Shown: positions 17,303 through 25,771, counted from the stretch's first letter. The stretch is DNA of 64,000 nt from Paenibacillus oryzae (GCF_001675045.1 NZ_LYPA01000064.1:124001-188000), one strand, 5' to 3'. Numbers and translations are program-made. Notes: generated by a model not told the origin, from the letters alone.

Positions 17303-17933
17303 ACTGCTCATCTCCCCATCTTCTGTACAAATCATGCTCCACATCCATGCTGTCCAGTACTTTGCCAACAAGGAAATTGATCATCTCATCCATGCTTTGC
17401 GGCTTATAGTAAAAAGCGGGCATGGCAGGAAGAATTGTAACGCCAAGCCTTGCCAGGGTCAACATGTTTTCCAGATGAATCGCGTGCAGGGGCGTTTCCC
17501 GCGGCACCAGCAGCAGCCGCCGCCTCTCCTTAAGCATAACATCTGCGGCTCTTGTCATCAGATCGTCGGATATGCCGTGAGCGATGGATGACAAAGTTCC
17601 CATAGAGCAAGGGGCCACCACCATTCCGCTAACGCGGAAGGAGCCGCTTGCTATAGATGCCCCGATGTCGCTATTGGGATGATAAACCAGCCTTCCATTG
17701 ACAACGAACTCCCCAAAGCGGTCTTGAAGCATTTGAGGACGCTTGGATGCTTGCCAGCCCATTTCTTCCTTCAGTACCCGCCATCCGGCTTCCGTTACGA
17801 CAAGATGAACCTCTTTGTCGCGCTTCAGCAGCTCCTCCGCCAATCTAATCCCATATATGGAGCCGCTGGCTCCGGTAATGCCGACAACCCACCTGTTATG
17901 GTGCGGGGCAGTTCCCTTTTGTTTCTCTGCCAT
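17271..17933 (-). CDS. ubiX: Flavin prenyltransferase UbiX family
   Basis: 220 aa. Attaches a dimethylallyl group to FMN to make the prenyl-FMN cofactor needed by UbiD-type decarboxylases. VVGITGASGSIYGIRLAEEL (about residues 16-35) is the FMN-binding start; VVAPCSMGTLSSIAHGISDDLMTRAADVMLKE is seen as APCSMGTLSSIAHG (about 125-138) and RRLLLVPRETPLHAIHLENM holds the phosphate-binding Arg. In the futalosine pathway a UbiD-like enzyme removes the naphthoate carboxyl, which fits this operon; the UbiD partner itself is not in the window. The start is coupled to the ubiA-like gene stop (TAATG). Confidence 0.93.
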   Translation of the reverse strand: MAEKQKGTAPHHNRWVVGITGASGSIYGIRLAEELLKRDKEVHLVVTEAGWRVLKEEMGWQASKRPQMLQDRFGEFVVNGRLVYHPNSDIGASIASGSFRVSGMVVAPCSMGTLSSIAHGISDDLMTRAADVMLKERRRLLLVPRETPLHAIHLENMLTLARLGVTILPAMPAFYYKPQSMDEMINFLVGKVLDSMDVEHDLYRRWGDEQYGLETPDHHR

Positions 17934-18802
17934 TAACGAAACACCACCACATCGAGCAGCGCAAAGGCGAACAGCACGACGCTAAGCGTCCCGTTCATAC
18001 CGAAAAACGCCGTTTGCACCCGGGATAAATCATCTGCCCTGACCATGTAATGCTGATAAAAAAGCAGCGCCAGCGAAAGCAGGACGCCAGCCAAATAAAG
18101 CCAGCCCAAATCGGCTACCCAGAACAGCGCCACAAACCCGATCCCAGTTACAATATGCAAGGCCCGGGCGATCCAAAGCGCGCCTGAGAGGCCGAACCTT
18201 GCCGGAATGGAATGAACGCCGTTGCTGCGGTCGTATTCATAATCCTGAGTCGCGTAAACAATATCAAAACCCGCGATCCAAAGCGCAACCGTGCCGAACA
18301 AAATCCAAGCGGCAGGATGAATTTGCCCGGTTACCGACAGCCAGCCGCCCAGCGGCGACAGGGCGATGGTTACGCCAAGAAACAAATGGCAAAGCCATGT
18401 AAAACGTTTTGTGTAGGAATAGATAACGAGAAAAAAAACAGCGATCGGCATTAATTGCATGGCGATCGGGTCCAGATTGGCCGCTCCGAGAAACAGCATG
18501 CCGAAGGATATCGCTACAAAAAGCAGCACCTCTGCGGATTTTAATATTCCGGCAGGCAAGGCGCGGTCTTTTGTCCTTGGATTTTTTAGATCTATCGCCT
18601 TGTCGATTAACCGGTTAAGGCTCATGGCGGCGCTTCTTGCGCCAAACATGGCCAAGGAAATCCAGCCAATTTCCGCCCATGACGGCAGACGATTATCCAG
18701 AACGATAGTGCCCAAAATTGCGCCCAGATAAGCAAACGGGAGCGCAAAGATGGTATGTTCAAACTTAATCATTTCAAGAATAATGCGTAATTTGCGTATC
18801 AT
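17933..18802 (-). CDS. mqnP: UbiA-family polyprenyltransferase, probably MqnP
   Basis: 289 aa, about seven to nine hydrophobic segments. Attaches the heptaprenyl chain to the aromatic ring of the menaquinone precursor in the membrane. The two Asp motifs of the UbiA family are present: [20 protein letters not shown] (about residues 61-80, NxxxDxxxD) and [16 protein letters not shown] (about 180-195). Placement between menG and ubiX, together with mqnA, points to the futalosine-pathway enzyme MqnP rather than 4-hydroxybenzoate prenyltransferase. It overlaps menG by 4 bp. Confidence 0.88.
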   Translation of the reverse strand: MIRKLRIILEMIKFEHTIFALPFAYLGAILGTIVLDNRLPSWAEIGWISLAMFGARSAAMSLNRLIDKAIDLKNPRTKDRALPAGILKSAEVLLFVAISFGMLFLGAANLDPIAMQLMPIAVFFLVIYSYTKRFTWLCHLFLGVTIALSPLGGWLSVTGQIHPAAWILFGTVALWIAGFDIVYATQDYEYDRSNGVHSIPARFGLSGALWIARALHIVTGIGFVALFWVADLGWLYLAGVLLSLALLFYQHYMVRADDLSRVQTAFFGMNGTLSVVLFAFALLDVVVFR

Positions 18803-19518
18803 TGCCCAATTTCAGATCCCTTCGTTCCCATATGAAGAGCGGCTACGCCGCCAAAGAACAAAGAAATATCGATTTTCTCCAAGCCGGCCTGCGTATAAAG
18901 CTCCGCCAGCTCCTTATGGTTCGGAAACAGCTTCAGGGAATCCGGAAGCCACTGATATTCCTTAAATCTTTTTGCAAGCAGTTTGCCGAATTGCGGCATT
19001 ACCCGCTCGAAATAAAAATAATAAATGCTTTTGAACGGCTGCCAGGTAGGCTTGGACAGCTCCAGGCAAACGACCTTGCCGCCAGGTCTGACAACTCTGG
19101 TCATTTCTTTGAGCACCTGCAAATAATCAGGCACATTGCGCAGGCCAAAGCCGACGGTCACATAGTCAAAGCTGTTGTCTGCAAACGGCAGGCTCATCGC
19201 ATTGCCCTGCACCAGCTCGATGCTGTTCTGCAAGCCGGAAGCTGCAATTTTCTCGCGGCCAACCTGCAGCATATTGTGGCTGAAGTCAAGACCTACAATT
19301 CTTCCGCTTTCGCTCGCCTTTGCAAGGTCAATGGTCCAATCGCAGGTTCCGCAGCAAATATCCAGCGCATCGTCGCCTGGCTTGACAGCCATTTTGTTCA
19401 TCGTAAATTTGCGCCAGGCCTTATGTCTGCGGAAGCTGATGACGTCATTCATGAAGTCATATTTGGGCGCAACCGTCTCAAACAGGGCATGTACATGGCT
19501 TTTGGCGTCGTTGCTCAC
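18799..19518 (-). CDS. menG: Demethylmenaquinone methyltransferase
   Basis: 239 aa, UbiE/MenG family. Methylates demethylmenaquinone with SAM in the last step of menaquinone synthesis. [20 protein letters not shown] (about residues 11-30) and [19 protein letters not shown] (about 51-69) are family signatures. The start is GTG at 19518 with GAGGTG 6 nt upstream, 4 bp after hepS; the frame extended to 19569 runs into hepS. The hepS-menG-hepT trio is the B. subtilis order, here opened up by mqnP-ubiX-mqnA. Confidence 0.95.
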   Translation of the reverse strand: MSNDAKSHVHALFETVAPKYDFMNDVISFRRHKAWRKFTMNKMAVKPGDDALDICCGTCDWTIDLAKASESGRIVGLDFSHNMLQVGREKIAASGLQNSIELVQGNAMSLPFADNSFDYVTVGFGLRNVPDYLQVLKEMTRVVRPGGKVVCLELSKPTWQPFKSIYYFYFERVMPQFGKLLAKRFKEYQWLPDSLKLFPNHKELAELYTQAGLEKIDISLFFGGVAALHMGTKGSEIGQ

Positions 19519-19522
19519 GGTT

Positions 19523-20389
19523 TCACCTCGTTTCGTTAAGTGCGGGCCAAGCGCCAAGCTTGCTGGCAAAATGGTCCACTATGCTGTTCAGCTCGCCGGC
19601 CAGTCCTCCTGATTCAAGCCTTGCCGCCACGCTGCTAACAGCATCAGCGGCTTGCCTGAACTTAGCCGCAAGCTGGCTTGTTACGTCGTATTTCTGAACG
19701 AGCTCGAAAAAATGCCCATGATCCGTTTTGCCGTAAGCCAGCTGATGGCGCTCCTCTTCATTGCCGACCTGAAGAAGATGCCAGTAAGCCCAGCCCTGCT
19801 CGAAACGGTCAGGGTTTTCACTGCGTCCGATTTCCTCGATCGCAACCTCGCAACGGGCAACGCCTCCCAGCAGCTCCGGCCATAAACGCGCGGATTGCCC
19901 GTTCAGCAAATTCGCAAAATGCTGAAACATCTCGCTCTTCAGCTCAACAGCATAACCATAATACTCGTCGGCGTTTATTTTCAATCCCCGCATCCGAGTG
20001 TACAGATTAACCTTGATGCGATTGACCTCGCATACCGCCTGGCTTAGTCTGGCTATCATGTCGATTTGCCCCGCAGCCGCAAGCAAATGATAGAAACGGG
20101 CGCTGAAGTAGTCCCCGGCAAGGACGTTAAGCTGTCTCGTTCTCATTTTGCTTTCCCGTTGCTTGCGGGTATCCACATCAATCAAGTCATGGGTATCCAT
20201 GCCAAGCTGTACCAAAGATGTCGCTAGCGTGTACAACTCACTGCGCCCCTTGATGGCGCCATCCTGCTCCAGCGCCGCGTAAAGTATGCGCAACCTGGGA
20301 CTTGACAGCGGGGGCAGCTCCGCATGGCTTTGAATCATATCGTGTTTAGTGTAGTGTTCCGCCAGTTCCGGAATACGGTAAGTTTTCAT
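19523..20389 (-). CDS. hepS: Heptaprenyl diphosphate synthase component I
   Basis: 288 aa. Non-catalytic partner of HepT; it sets chain length and binds substrate. The sequence lacks DDxxD motifs, as expected. Recognisable stretches are [19 protein letters not shown] at the start and [21 protein letters not shown] (about residues 88-108), which match the HEPPP synthase component 1 family. It heads the menaquinone operon behind a promoter at 20442-20470. The gene follows mtrB in B. subtilis, but an unrelated frame lies between them here. Confidence 0.9.
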   Translation of the reverse strand: MKTYRIPELAEHYTKHDMIQSHAELPPLSSPRLRILYAALEQDGAIKGRSELYTLATSLVQLGMDTHDLIDVDTRKQRESKMRTRQLNVLAGDYFSARFYHLLAAAGQIDMIARLSQAVCEVNRIKVNLYTRMRGLKINADEYYGYAVELKSEMFQHFANLLNGQSARLWPELLGGVARCEVAIEEIGRSENPDRFEQGWAYWHLLQVGNEEERHQLAYGKTDHGHFFELVQKYDVTSQLAAKFRQAADAVSSVAARLESGGLAGELNSIVDHFASKLGAWPALNETR

Positions 20390-20441
20390 GGTAGAAGCCT
20401 CCGAACATAAATAACAGGATTGCCGCCCGATAATCTAAATT

Positions 20442-20470
20442 ATTATAGCATAAACTGCACAAAAGGTCAT
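20442..20470 (-). promoter_or_regulatory. Sigma-A promoter of the hepS-cheR operon
   Basis: Minus strand ATGACC (20465-20470), 17-bp spacer, TATAAT (20442-20447), 50 bp before hepS and just after the preceding gene's stop. Confidence 0.65.
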
Positions 20471-20489
20471 ACAGCTTGCCATCGTTTCA

Positions 20490-21122
20490 TCAAAATCTAT
20501 CCAGCGGCGTCGCAATATAGCCTGAGGATGCTCCAAACCGCTCCTTCCAGGCATCAGTAAGCCTTAATCGGAGCCGTTTGCGCCATACTTCATCGTGCAC
20601 AGGATTAATCTGCGCAAGAGCGTCCAGCTCATCCTTCAGCCATGTGTCTTCCGCTCTTACGTCCATGACGGCAAGCAGCCTTCGCTCGGCTCCATAGCCG
20701 CTTTCCGTTATCCGAAACAAAAGACGCTTCACATTGTCAAGCTGGCCGAAGGACAGGGCAATAAACGACTTTGCGTCGTCAAACCAGGCCTCAGGTCTTC
20801 CTTCATCAGCAGAAACGCGAAGCTCCAGCGTCAATACGGAGCCGTTCCATTCCACTCTTCCCAAACGCTCCTTAAGCTGCACTCCGGCCAGCACCTCTAC
20901 CAGATTGCCATCGCCCAGCCGCTCTGGCGCTTCATGGTGAATTGCGGGAAGAACGCCTTCCCTGCTGCCGAGCCCGTCCAGCGCCAGTCCCAGAAACATG
21001 GTAACAACCAGCGTGGCTACGCCAGCTTTCAACCATGGCATTATGCTTCGCAACCCGCAGCGCCTCCCACAATGGATATAATAACCATTTTGTTCATTCT
21101 GCGCCGCTTCCATACGGCTCAC
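20490..21122 (-). CDS. Hypothetical single-pass membrane protein
   Basis: About 210 aa, not recognised. A single hydrophobic segment (LKAGVATLVVTMFLGLALDG) near the N-terminus suggests a membrane anchor, with an external domain of about 160 residues rich in Leu, Arg and Glu (WNGSVLTLELRVSADEG, LLFRITESG, VWRKRLRLRLTDAWKERFG). I place the start at GTG 21122 with AGGG 6 nt upstream; ATG at 21161 is an alternative, while the open frame to 21209 runs into the mtrB terminator. It lies between mtrB and hepS, where B. subtilis has no gene. The frame stays open for over 600 bp with protein-like composition, so it is probably real. No function is proposed. Confidence 0.65.
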   Translation of the reverse strand: MSRMEAAQNEQNGYYIHCGRRCGLRSIMPWLKAGVATLVVTMFLGLALDGLGSREGVLPAIHHEAPERLGDGNLVEVLAGVQLKERLGRVEWNGSVLTLELRVSADEGRPEAWFDDAKSFIALSFGQLDNVKRLLFRITESGYGAERRLLAVMDVRAEDTWLKDELDALAQINPVHDEVWRKRLRLRLTDAWKERFGASSGYIATPLDRF

Positions 21123-21212
21123 AGAAATCCCTACTCCATTGTACGAAGACGCTTGGCTCATTATGACGCTTGTCTTCAAGCTTGCTAAACCGTTTTCGGA
21201 TTCCAGCACGCC

Positions 21213-21240
21213 AAAAACAAAAAGCAGGCTGCGCCTGCTT
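21213..21240 (-). terminator. Terminator of mtrB
   Basis: Minus strand AAGCAGGC, GCA loop, GCCTGCTT followed by TTTGTTTTT, 24 bp after the mtrB stop. Confidence 0.88.
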
Positions 21241-21263
21241 CCTCTCTGTTGCTTTTATTGCTT

Positions 21264-21485
21264 TTATTGATCCGTTTCCACCGTTCCGTATTTGGTCATT
21301 ACGGTAGCTTTGCCTCTAATCTTGATGGCAGAGGTGTGATCGGTAAATTGACAGATCAGCACTTCATTGCGGTCAAGCTTCTCCATATGATGAAATCTTG
21401 TATCTTGCCCGCGGGTGAGACCGATGACTTGCACTCCCTGGTCCTTCGCTTTGATGACTACATAATCGCCAACCGTCGGTTCCAT
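21264..21485 (-). CDS. mtrB: Tryptophan RNA-binding attenuation protein TRAP
   Basis: 73 aa. Forms an 11-subunit ring that, when loaded with tryptophan, wraps RNA carrying repeated GAG/UAG triplets and lowers trp expression. The sequence follows B. subtilis MtrB closely: [20 protein letters not shown] (residues 7-26), [11 protein letters not shown] and [12 protein letters not shown]. The RNA-contacting residues known from B. subtilis (Lys37, Lys56, Arg58) appear here as Lys36, Lys55 and Arg57. It is a monocistronic gene with its own promoter (21544-21572) and terminator; the folE (mtrA) gene that precedes mtrB in B. subtilis is absent. Its target leader is at 10873-10980. Confidence 0.96.
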   Translation of the reverse strand: MEPTVGDYVVIKAKDQGVQVIGLTRGQDTRFHHMEKLDRNEVLICQFTDHTSAIKIRGKATVMTKYGTVETDQ

Positions 21486-21543
21486 GATGTTATCTCCGCC
21501 CTTCCTGTTCCCAAGGCTTGTTTACAAACACGCCTAATGAAAA

Positions 21544-21572
21544 ATTATAGAACAAGTTCTCCCAATGCGCAA
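21544..21572 (-). promoter_or_regulatory. Sigma-A promoter of mtrB
   Basis: Minus strand TTGCGC (21567-21572), 17-bp spacer, TATAAT (21544-21549), about 60 bp before mtrB. Confidence 0.75.
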
Positions 21573-21650
21573 CGGTGACGTCAGCTAATAGGAAACGGCC
21601 TCCGGACACCGCCGTTTATAAAGCAAACGGCTTCTATGGTGAAAATGATG

Positions 21651-21685
21651 CAAAAACGCTCAAAACGTTGACCGTTCGAGCGTTT
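21651..21685 (-). terminator. Terminator of hbs
   Basis: Minus strand AAACGCTC and GAGCGTTT around a 16-nt loop, followed by a short T-run (TTTTTG counting the last stem bases), 16 bp after the hbs stop. Confidence 0.7.
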
Positions 21686-21700
21686 ATGCCATCATATACG

Positions 21701-21976
21701 TTAATTGGATACAAGGTCTTTAAGCGATTTACCTGGTTTGAATGCCGGCATTTTGCTTGCGGCGATATCGATTTCTTCGCCTGTTTGCGGGTTGCGGCCT
21801 TTACGGGCTTGACGCTCGCGCACCTCGAAATTACCGAAACCAACCAGTTGAACCTTGTCACCGCTTTGCAGCGCATCGGAGATGGCTTCAAAAACAGCGT
21901 CCACCGCCTTAGTTGCATCCTTCTTGGACAACTCGGACAGCTCGGCCACTTTGTTGATCAGATCAGTCTTGTTCAT
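21701..21976 (-). CDS. hbs: DNA-binding protein HU
   Basis: 91 aa nucleoid protein that bends and packs DNA as a dimer. [20 protein letters not shown] opens the protein; the family signature [21 protein letters not shown] (about residues 46-66) contains the beta-arm with the Arg and Pro that intercalate DNA. It has a strong AAGGAGGTGAG ribosome site. The leader is unusual, with a 40-bp tandem duplication (22001-22080) able to form hairpins just upstream of the ribosome site. Confidence 0.97.
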   Translation of the reverse strand: MNKTDLINKVAELSELSKKDATKAVDAVFEAISDALQSGDKVQLVGFGNFEVRERQARKGRNPQTGEEIDIAASKMPAFKPGKSLKDLVSN

Positions 21977-22000
21977 TTTCTCACCTCCTTAAAAGTTTGC

Positions 22001-22080
22001 CAAGCAAACTTGGCTTCGTAAGCATCGGCTTTGAGTTTGCGAAGCAAACTTGGCTTCGTAAGCATCGGCTTTGAGTTTGT
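22001..22080 (-). repeat. 40-bp tandem duplication in the hbs leader
   Basis: Two head-to-tail 40-bp units (22001-22040, 22041-22080) differ at only two positions. Each contains AAGTTTGC-type arms; on the minus strand AGTTTGC TTC GCAAACT and AAGTTTGC TTG GCAAACTT can form stable hairpins, the second ending a few bases before the ribosome site. The unit has no match to known regulatory RNAs that I recognise. Confidence 0.9.
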
Positions 22081-22141
22081 GATCTTATCCCTCTTATTAA
22101 CGGAAAACTTGAAATATATACCTTTTCGACCGAACAAACCT

Positions 22142-22170
22142 ATAGTAATACAGCAGAATGGCAATTTCAA
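22142..22170 (-). promoter_or_regulatory. Sigma-A promoter of hbs
   Basis: Minus strand TTGAAA (22165-22170), 17-bp spacer, TACTAT (22142-22147). The resulting leader of about 160 nt includes the tandem repeat. Confidence 0.7.
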
Positions 22171-22194
22171 GTGCCAATGCCTCCAAACAAGCCA

Positions 22195-22226
22195 AAGCCG
22201 CCCCTGGCAATTAAGCGGGGCGGCTT
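22195..22226 (-). terminator. Terminator of spoIVA
   Basis: Perfect 10-bp GC-rich stem AAGCCGCCCC/GGGGCGGCTT (22217-22226 with 22195-22204) 53 bp after the spoIVA stop. The T-tract is weak (TTGGCTTGTTT). Confidence 0.7.
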
Positions 22227-22278
22227 GATTTATGGGCGTTATACGCCCGATTATTGAAGTTGCATTGTCTCCCGAAAC

Positions 22279-23757
22279 CTAGAGAATAATCGCAATCAGT
22301 CCGCCGGAGCCTTCATTGATGATGCGGCCCAGCGTTTCCTGAAGCTTGTAGCGGGCATTATCCGGCATCATGGCAATTTTGCCCTGAATGCCTTCCCTCA
22401 CGATGGAATGAAGCGAACGGCCGAAGATGTCGGATTCCCAAATTTTGATCGGATCGTTTTCGAAATCCTGCATCAGGTAACGCACCAGCTCTTCGCTTTG
22501 CTTCTCGGTGCCGATAATCGGCGCAAACTCCGATTCCACGTCGACCCGTATCATATGGATGGACGGCGCCGTTGCCTTAAGCCTTACGCCAAAGCGCGAA
22601 CCCTGTCTGATGAGCTCCGGCTCGTCAAGCGCCATTTCTGCAAGCGATGGAGCCGCGATGCCGTATCCGGTTGTTTTGACCATCTCCAGCGCTTCCGCAA
22701 AGCGGTCGTATTCCCGCTTGGCGTGGGAGAAATCCTGCATCAGCTGGAGCAGATGGTCTTTGCCGCGGATTTCGACGCCAACAACCTCCATCAAAATTTG
22801 GTCATACAGCTCGTCGGGCGCATACAAGTCGATTTCGGCCACGCCTTGCCCCATGTTCATTCCGCTCAGACCTGCCCGAGCAATAAAATCATAATCCATA
22901 AATTGGCTTACGACCCGGTCAACATCGCGTAATCTCCGGATGTCCTTTACTGTGTCGCGCACCGAATTTTCATAATTGCTGCGCAGCCAATGATTTTCGT
23001 TCAGCACCATGACCCAGCTTGGAAGATTGACATTGACTTCATGCACAGGGAATTCATAAAGCACTTCCCTCAGAACAGCCAAGCCTTCCTCCTCGCCCAT
23101 CGTTGCGGCGCTGATCGCCATAACCGGAATATCGTATTTGGCCTGGAGCTCGCTGCGGAGCTGCTGCGTCTCTTCGCTTTTGGGACGGGTGGAGTTGATG
23201 ATGAGCACAAATGGCTTGCCAACTTCCTTTAATTCCTCTATCACTCTTTCTTCGGCAACAACATAGGAGCTGCGAGGTATTTCAGCAATGCTGCCATCTG
23301 TCGTCACCACCACGCCAAGCGTGGAGTGCTCCTGAATAACTTTGCGGGTGCCGATTTCGGCAGCTTCCTGGAACGGGATCGGCTCTTCAAACCATGGCGT
23401 CGTAATCATGCGCGGGCCGTTTTCATCCTCGTAGCCTTTGGCGCCCTCCACCGCATATCCGACACAATCCACCAAACGAACATTCACCTCAAGTCCATCC
23501 GCCACCTTCAGCTGAACGGCTTGATTAGGCACGAATTTTGGCTCGGTCGTCATAATGGTTTTGCCTGCGGCGCTTTGCGGCAGCTCGTCAACGGCTCTGG
23601 CCCGGTCCGATTCATTTGCAATGTTAGGCAAAACAACCGTTTCCATAAACCGCTTGATAAACGTTGATTTGCCTGTGCGAACCGCACCTACCACGCCGAG
23701 GTAAATATCCCCGCCGGTACGTTCGGCTATGTCCTTGAAAATGTCCACTTTCTCCAC
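22279..23757 (-). CDS. spoIVA: Stage IV sporulation protein A
   Basis: 492 aa, the same length as in B. subtilis. An ATPase that polymerises on the outer forespore membrane as the base layer of the spore coat and is anchored by SpoVM (also in this window, 46793-46873). Walker A motif GAVRTGKSTF (about residues 22-31) is followed by a long GTPase-like domain and the middle and C-terminal domains used for assembly. The start is GTG at 23757 (MEKVDIFKDIAERTGGD), with GGAGGGG upstream; the frame extended to 23838 is not supported. A sigma-E-like promoter lies about 100 bp upstream. Confidence 0.97.
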   Translation of the reverse strand: MEKVDIFKDIAERTGGDIYLGVVGAVRTGKSTFIKRFMETVVLPNIANESDRARAVDELPQSAAGKTIMTTEPKFVPNQAVQLKVADGLEVNVRLVDCVGYAVEGAKGYEDENGPRMITTPWFEEPIPFQEAAEIGTRKVIQEHSTLGVVVTTDGSIAEIPRSSYVVAEERVIEELKEVGKPFVLIINSTRPKSEETQQLRSELQAKYDIPVMAISAATMGEEEGLAVLREVLYEFPVHEVNVNLPSWVMVLNENHWLRSNYENSVRDTVKDIRRLRDVDRVVSQFMDYDFIARAGLSGMNMGQGVAEIDLYAPDELYDQILMEVVGVEIRGKDHLLQLMQDFSHAKREYDRFAEALEMVKTTGYGIAAPSLAEMALDEPELIRQGSRFGVRLKATAPSIHMIRVDVESEFAPIIGTEKQSEELVRYLMQDFENDPIKIWESDIFGRSLHSIVREGIQGKIAMMPDNARYKLQETLGRIINEGSGGLIAIIL

Positions 23758-23856
23758 TGAATATCCCCTCCCAATTGAATTTCCGGTTCGCCGCCTTCCA
23801 CCGGACAAAAGGGCAGGCCAGCGACGCAACTCGTACATGCTTTTTGGACTAGTAAC

Positions 23857-23884
23857 ATCTTATGTCCAGACTGTCCAAATATGC
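23857..23884 (-). promoter_or_regulatory. Sigma-E-like promoter of spoIVA
   Basis: Minus strand GCATATT (23878-23884), 13-bp spacer, CATAAGAT (23857-23864), against the known GHATAWWT / CATACAMT pattern. Mother-cell expression of spoIVA under sigma-E is established in B. subtilis. Confidence 0.55.
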
Positions 23885-23990
23885 TTATTTCCTCTACGAA
23901 AATTGTTGTTATTTTCCCGTCGCGAGCTTCGCAGTCTTCCCTTCCAAGATTGAAATATATGAAAGCCCTGGCTGAACTATGTCGCGGAAA

Positions 23991-24024
23991 TAAAAAAATC
24001 TCTTCCCGGGTTAGGAAGAGATTT
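23991..24024 (-). terminator. Terminator of the yphF-like gene
   Basis: Minus strand AAATCTCTTCC/GGAAGAGATTT (11 bp, 7-nt loop) followed by TTTTATTT, 32 bp after the stop. Confidence 0.92.
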
Positions 24025-24055
24025 CATATCGATGGGCTTAAGCATGGAGTATAGC

Positions 24056-24805
24056 TCAGCTCTTGACCGCAACGGGCTCGCCGTCTTCATTCAAACGGTA
24101 AGCCGGCGATTTGACGGGTACAAATTCGGTATTGTCAATAAGCAGCCTGCGCAAATCTTCGTTTTTCCATAAGGAAACATCCTCCTCGCGCTGCAGGCGC
24201 TGCATGATGTCAATCCCGTAATCGATAAAAACGGTTCCTTCATCATCCAGCATTGCCGGAAGCGTACCGCCCGAAAACATGCTTTTTATAACAGGCTGCT
24301 TGCCTCCCAACGCCTCAAAATCAATACCGTAAAAGCCTGGGTAGAGGGCTTCTGACAGCGGAGGTTTTCCATTGGCGGCCACATAGCTGCTAACGCGCTT
24401 CTGCAAATCATTAACTTGCTGAAAAGAAACGATGTCCTGCAAGCGGATTAACGGCTTGCTTTCCTCGTCGATAATAAGAAAATAATAGTTTCCTCCATTT
24501 TCAAAGGCAGCCGCGGGAATCGAGCTGATGTAGCCCTTGCCCTGAAGCTTTTTGAAATCAAGCCTGAATTTCTCATACACCGGCACTTCCTTGCTGGCAT
24601 TGACCATCGGAAGCAGCCCCTGCTCGCTGTAATATTGATCAACAGCCGACTGAATATTGCGCACCGCCTCCTTTGGCGGAGCAGATTGGCTGTTTTCCTT
24701 GGGATATAGACAGCCGGAAGTCAACATTAGCAGAATCGCACAAGCAAGCGCGGCAGCGGGCTTGCCTACAATGCGACGAATCGCCCTATTTGCAGCCACT
24801 GTCAT
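24056..24805 (-). CDS. Lipoprotein, YphF-like
   Basis: 249 aa. The N-terminus has a signal peptide ending in the lipobox LTSGC (Cys about residue 32), so the mature protein is a lipoprotein on the outer face of the membrane. The rest is a globular domain beginning with PPKEAVRNIQSAVDQYYSEQG, with no catalytic motif I recognise. Placement between spoIVA and a YphE-like gene mirrors B. subtilis yphF, which is how I name it; the match rests on position and general features. It starts at ATG with GGAGG, 18 bp after the ferredoxin-like gene. Confidence 0.75.
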   Translation of the reverse strand: MTVAANRAIRRIVGKPAAALACAILLMLTSGCLYPKENSQSAPPKEAVRNIQSAVDQYYSEQGLLPMVNASKEVPVYEKFRLDFKKLQGKGYISSIPAAAFENGGNYYFLIIDEESKPLIRLQDIVSFQQVNDLQKRVSSYVAANGKPPLSEALYPGFYGIDFEALGGKQPVIKSMFSGGTLPAMLDDEGTVFIDYGIDIMQRLQREEDVSLWKNEDLRRLLIDNTEFVPVKSPAYRLNEDGEPVAVKS

Positions 24806-24823
24806 GTTAATTCCTCCATTTCG

Positions 24824-25165
24824 TTACCATAAGTCATCTTCCTGCTGGCGCGCCAGCTGTCTTGCAACCGCAGCGCGAAGCGGATCGGGCGGAATTTCAA
24901 CTTCGCAATTACCGTTCGCTCTGGCTTGACATGACAAACGCATGCCTTGTTCTTCTAATCCGGCAAGCTTTCGGCTCTCTATATCGCCAACCGGCAGAAG
25001 CTTGCTTCCCGGGAGTACTTGAACCTTGCACATAAAACAGGAGGCTTTACCGCCGCAGCGCGTGGCGATATGAACGCCTGCGCGTCTTGCCGCATCAAGA
25101 AGCGTTGTGCCTTTGCGTACCTTTATCGACCGGCCTGAAGGCTGGAAGCGTATTTCAGCGTCCAA
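24824..25165 (-). CDS. 2Fe-2S ferredoxin-like protein
   Basis: 113 aa. A beta-grasp 2Fe-2S ferredoxin: cysteines in RCGGKASCFMCKV (C-x5-C-x2-C, about residues 36-48) and a fourth in MRLSCQA (about 79) complete the cluster site. KVRKGTTLLDAARRAGV precedes the cluster loop, as in adrenodoxin-type proteins. Translation starts at TTG 25165 within the end of the nucleotidyltransferase gene, a 43-bp overlap. A second, different 2Fe-2S protein is encoded 600 bp upstream. The redox partner is unknown. Confidence 0.85.
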   Translation of the reverse strand: MDAEIRFQPSGRSIKVRKGTTLLDAARRAGVHIATRCGGKASCFMCKVQVLPGSKLLPVGDIESRKLAGLEEQGMRLSCQARANGNCEVEIPPDPLRAAVARQLARQQEDDLW

Positions 25166-25758
25166 TCCCTATCACCGCCCTCTTCCTGATTTATCCAATT
25201 ATGAACCTGCGTGACATATCCATTCGGAAATCCATTTCGCTCCTCGATCGCATTCATAGCGGTCCAATGCTTTTCCCGATGGAGCGACATTCCGCCAACG
25301 ATGGTTTCCACTCTGTCCGCCCTGCCTCGAAGCGCATTGAACCATAGCTCATGCGCAAGCGGCACCAGCGTTATGGACTCACCATCGCCAAACGTTACAG
25401 CTTCACCCAGAGGGAGCAGCACCTCTTTTACTTCAACCCGGTACCGGCAGCCCATAGCCGCGACTTGAAACCCGGCCACAAGCTCCACGCGCCAGCCTCC
25501 TACTGCATAATGGCTCAGGGTTGAGCGGTAAATATCACTTTCACTGTAATGAGGAGTATTCAGTGCATACTGCTTCAGTCTGTGATGAAGCTCCGCTCCG
25601 TCCTCATCGTCGCAATAAAGATCCAGATCCCGCGGAGACGAAGCAAGGGGCAAGCCGCGAAGCATAAGCGCCGCGCTTCCCCCTGTTACCCAAAGATCAT
25701 TGCCGGCCGCTTGGACAATTTGAGTCAGTGCATCATGAAGGGGTAATTGTGTAGTCAT
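25123..25758 (-). CDS. Nucleotidyltransferase-fold protein
   Basis: 211 aa. The N-terminal part has LWVTGGSAALMLRGLPLA and PRDLDLYCDDED (about residues 22-55), the glycine-serine loop and Asp-x-Asp metal site of minimal nucleotidyltransferases. Such proteins transfer nucleotides to RNA, protein or small molecules, but the substrate cannot be told here. The start is ATG at 25758 with GAGGTG 8 nt upstream, rather than GTG at 25767. It sits between two 2Fe-2S ferredoxin-like genes and overlaps the downstream one by 43 bp. I infer an operon, not a shared function. Confidence 0.75.
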   Translation of the reverse strand: MTTQLPLHDALTQIVQAAGNDLWVTGGSAALMLRGLPLASSPRDLDLYCDDEDGAELHHRLKQYALNTPHYSESDIYRSTLSHYAVGGWRVELVAGFQVAAMGCRYRVEVKEVLLPLGEAVTFGDGESITLVPLAHELWFNALRGRADRVETIVGGMSLHREKHWTAMNAIEERNGFPNGYVTQVHNWINQEEGGDRDWTLKYASSLQAGR

Positions 25759-25771
25759 GTCCAGCACACCT

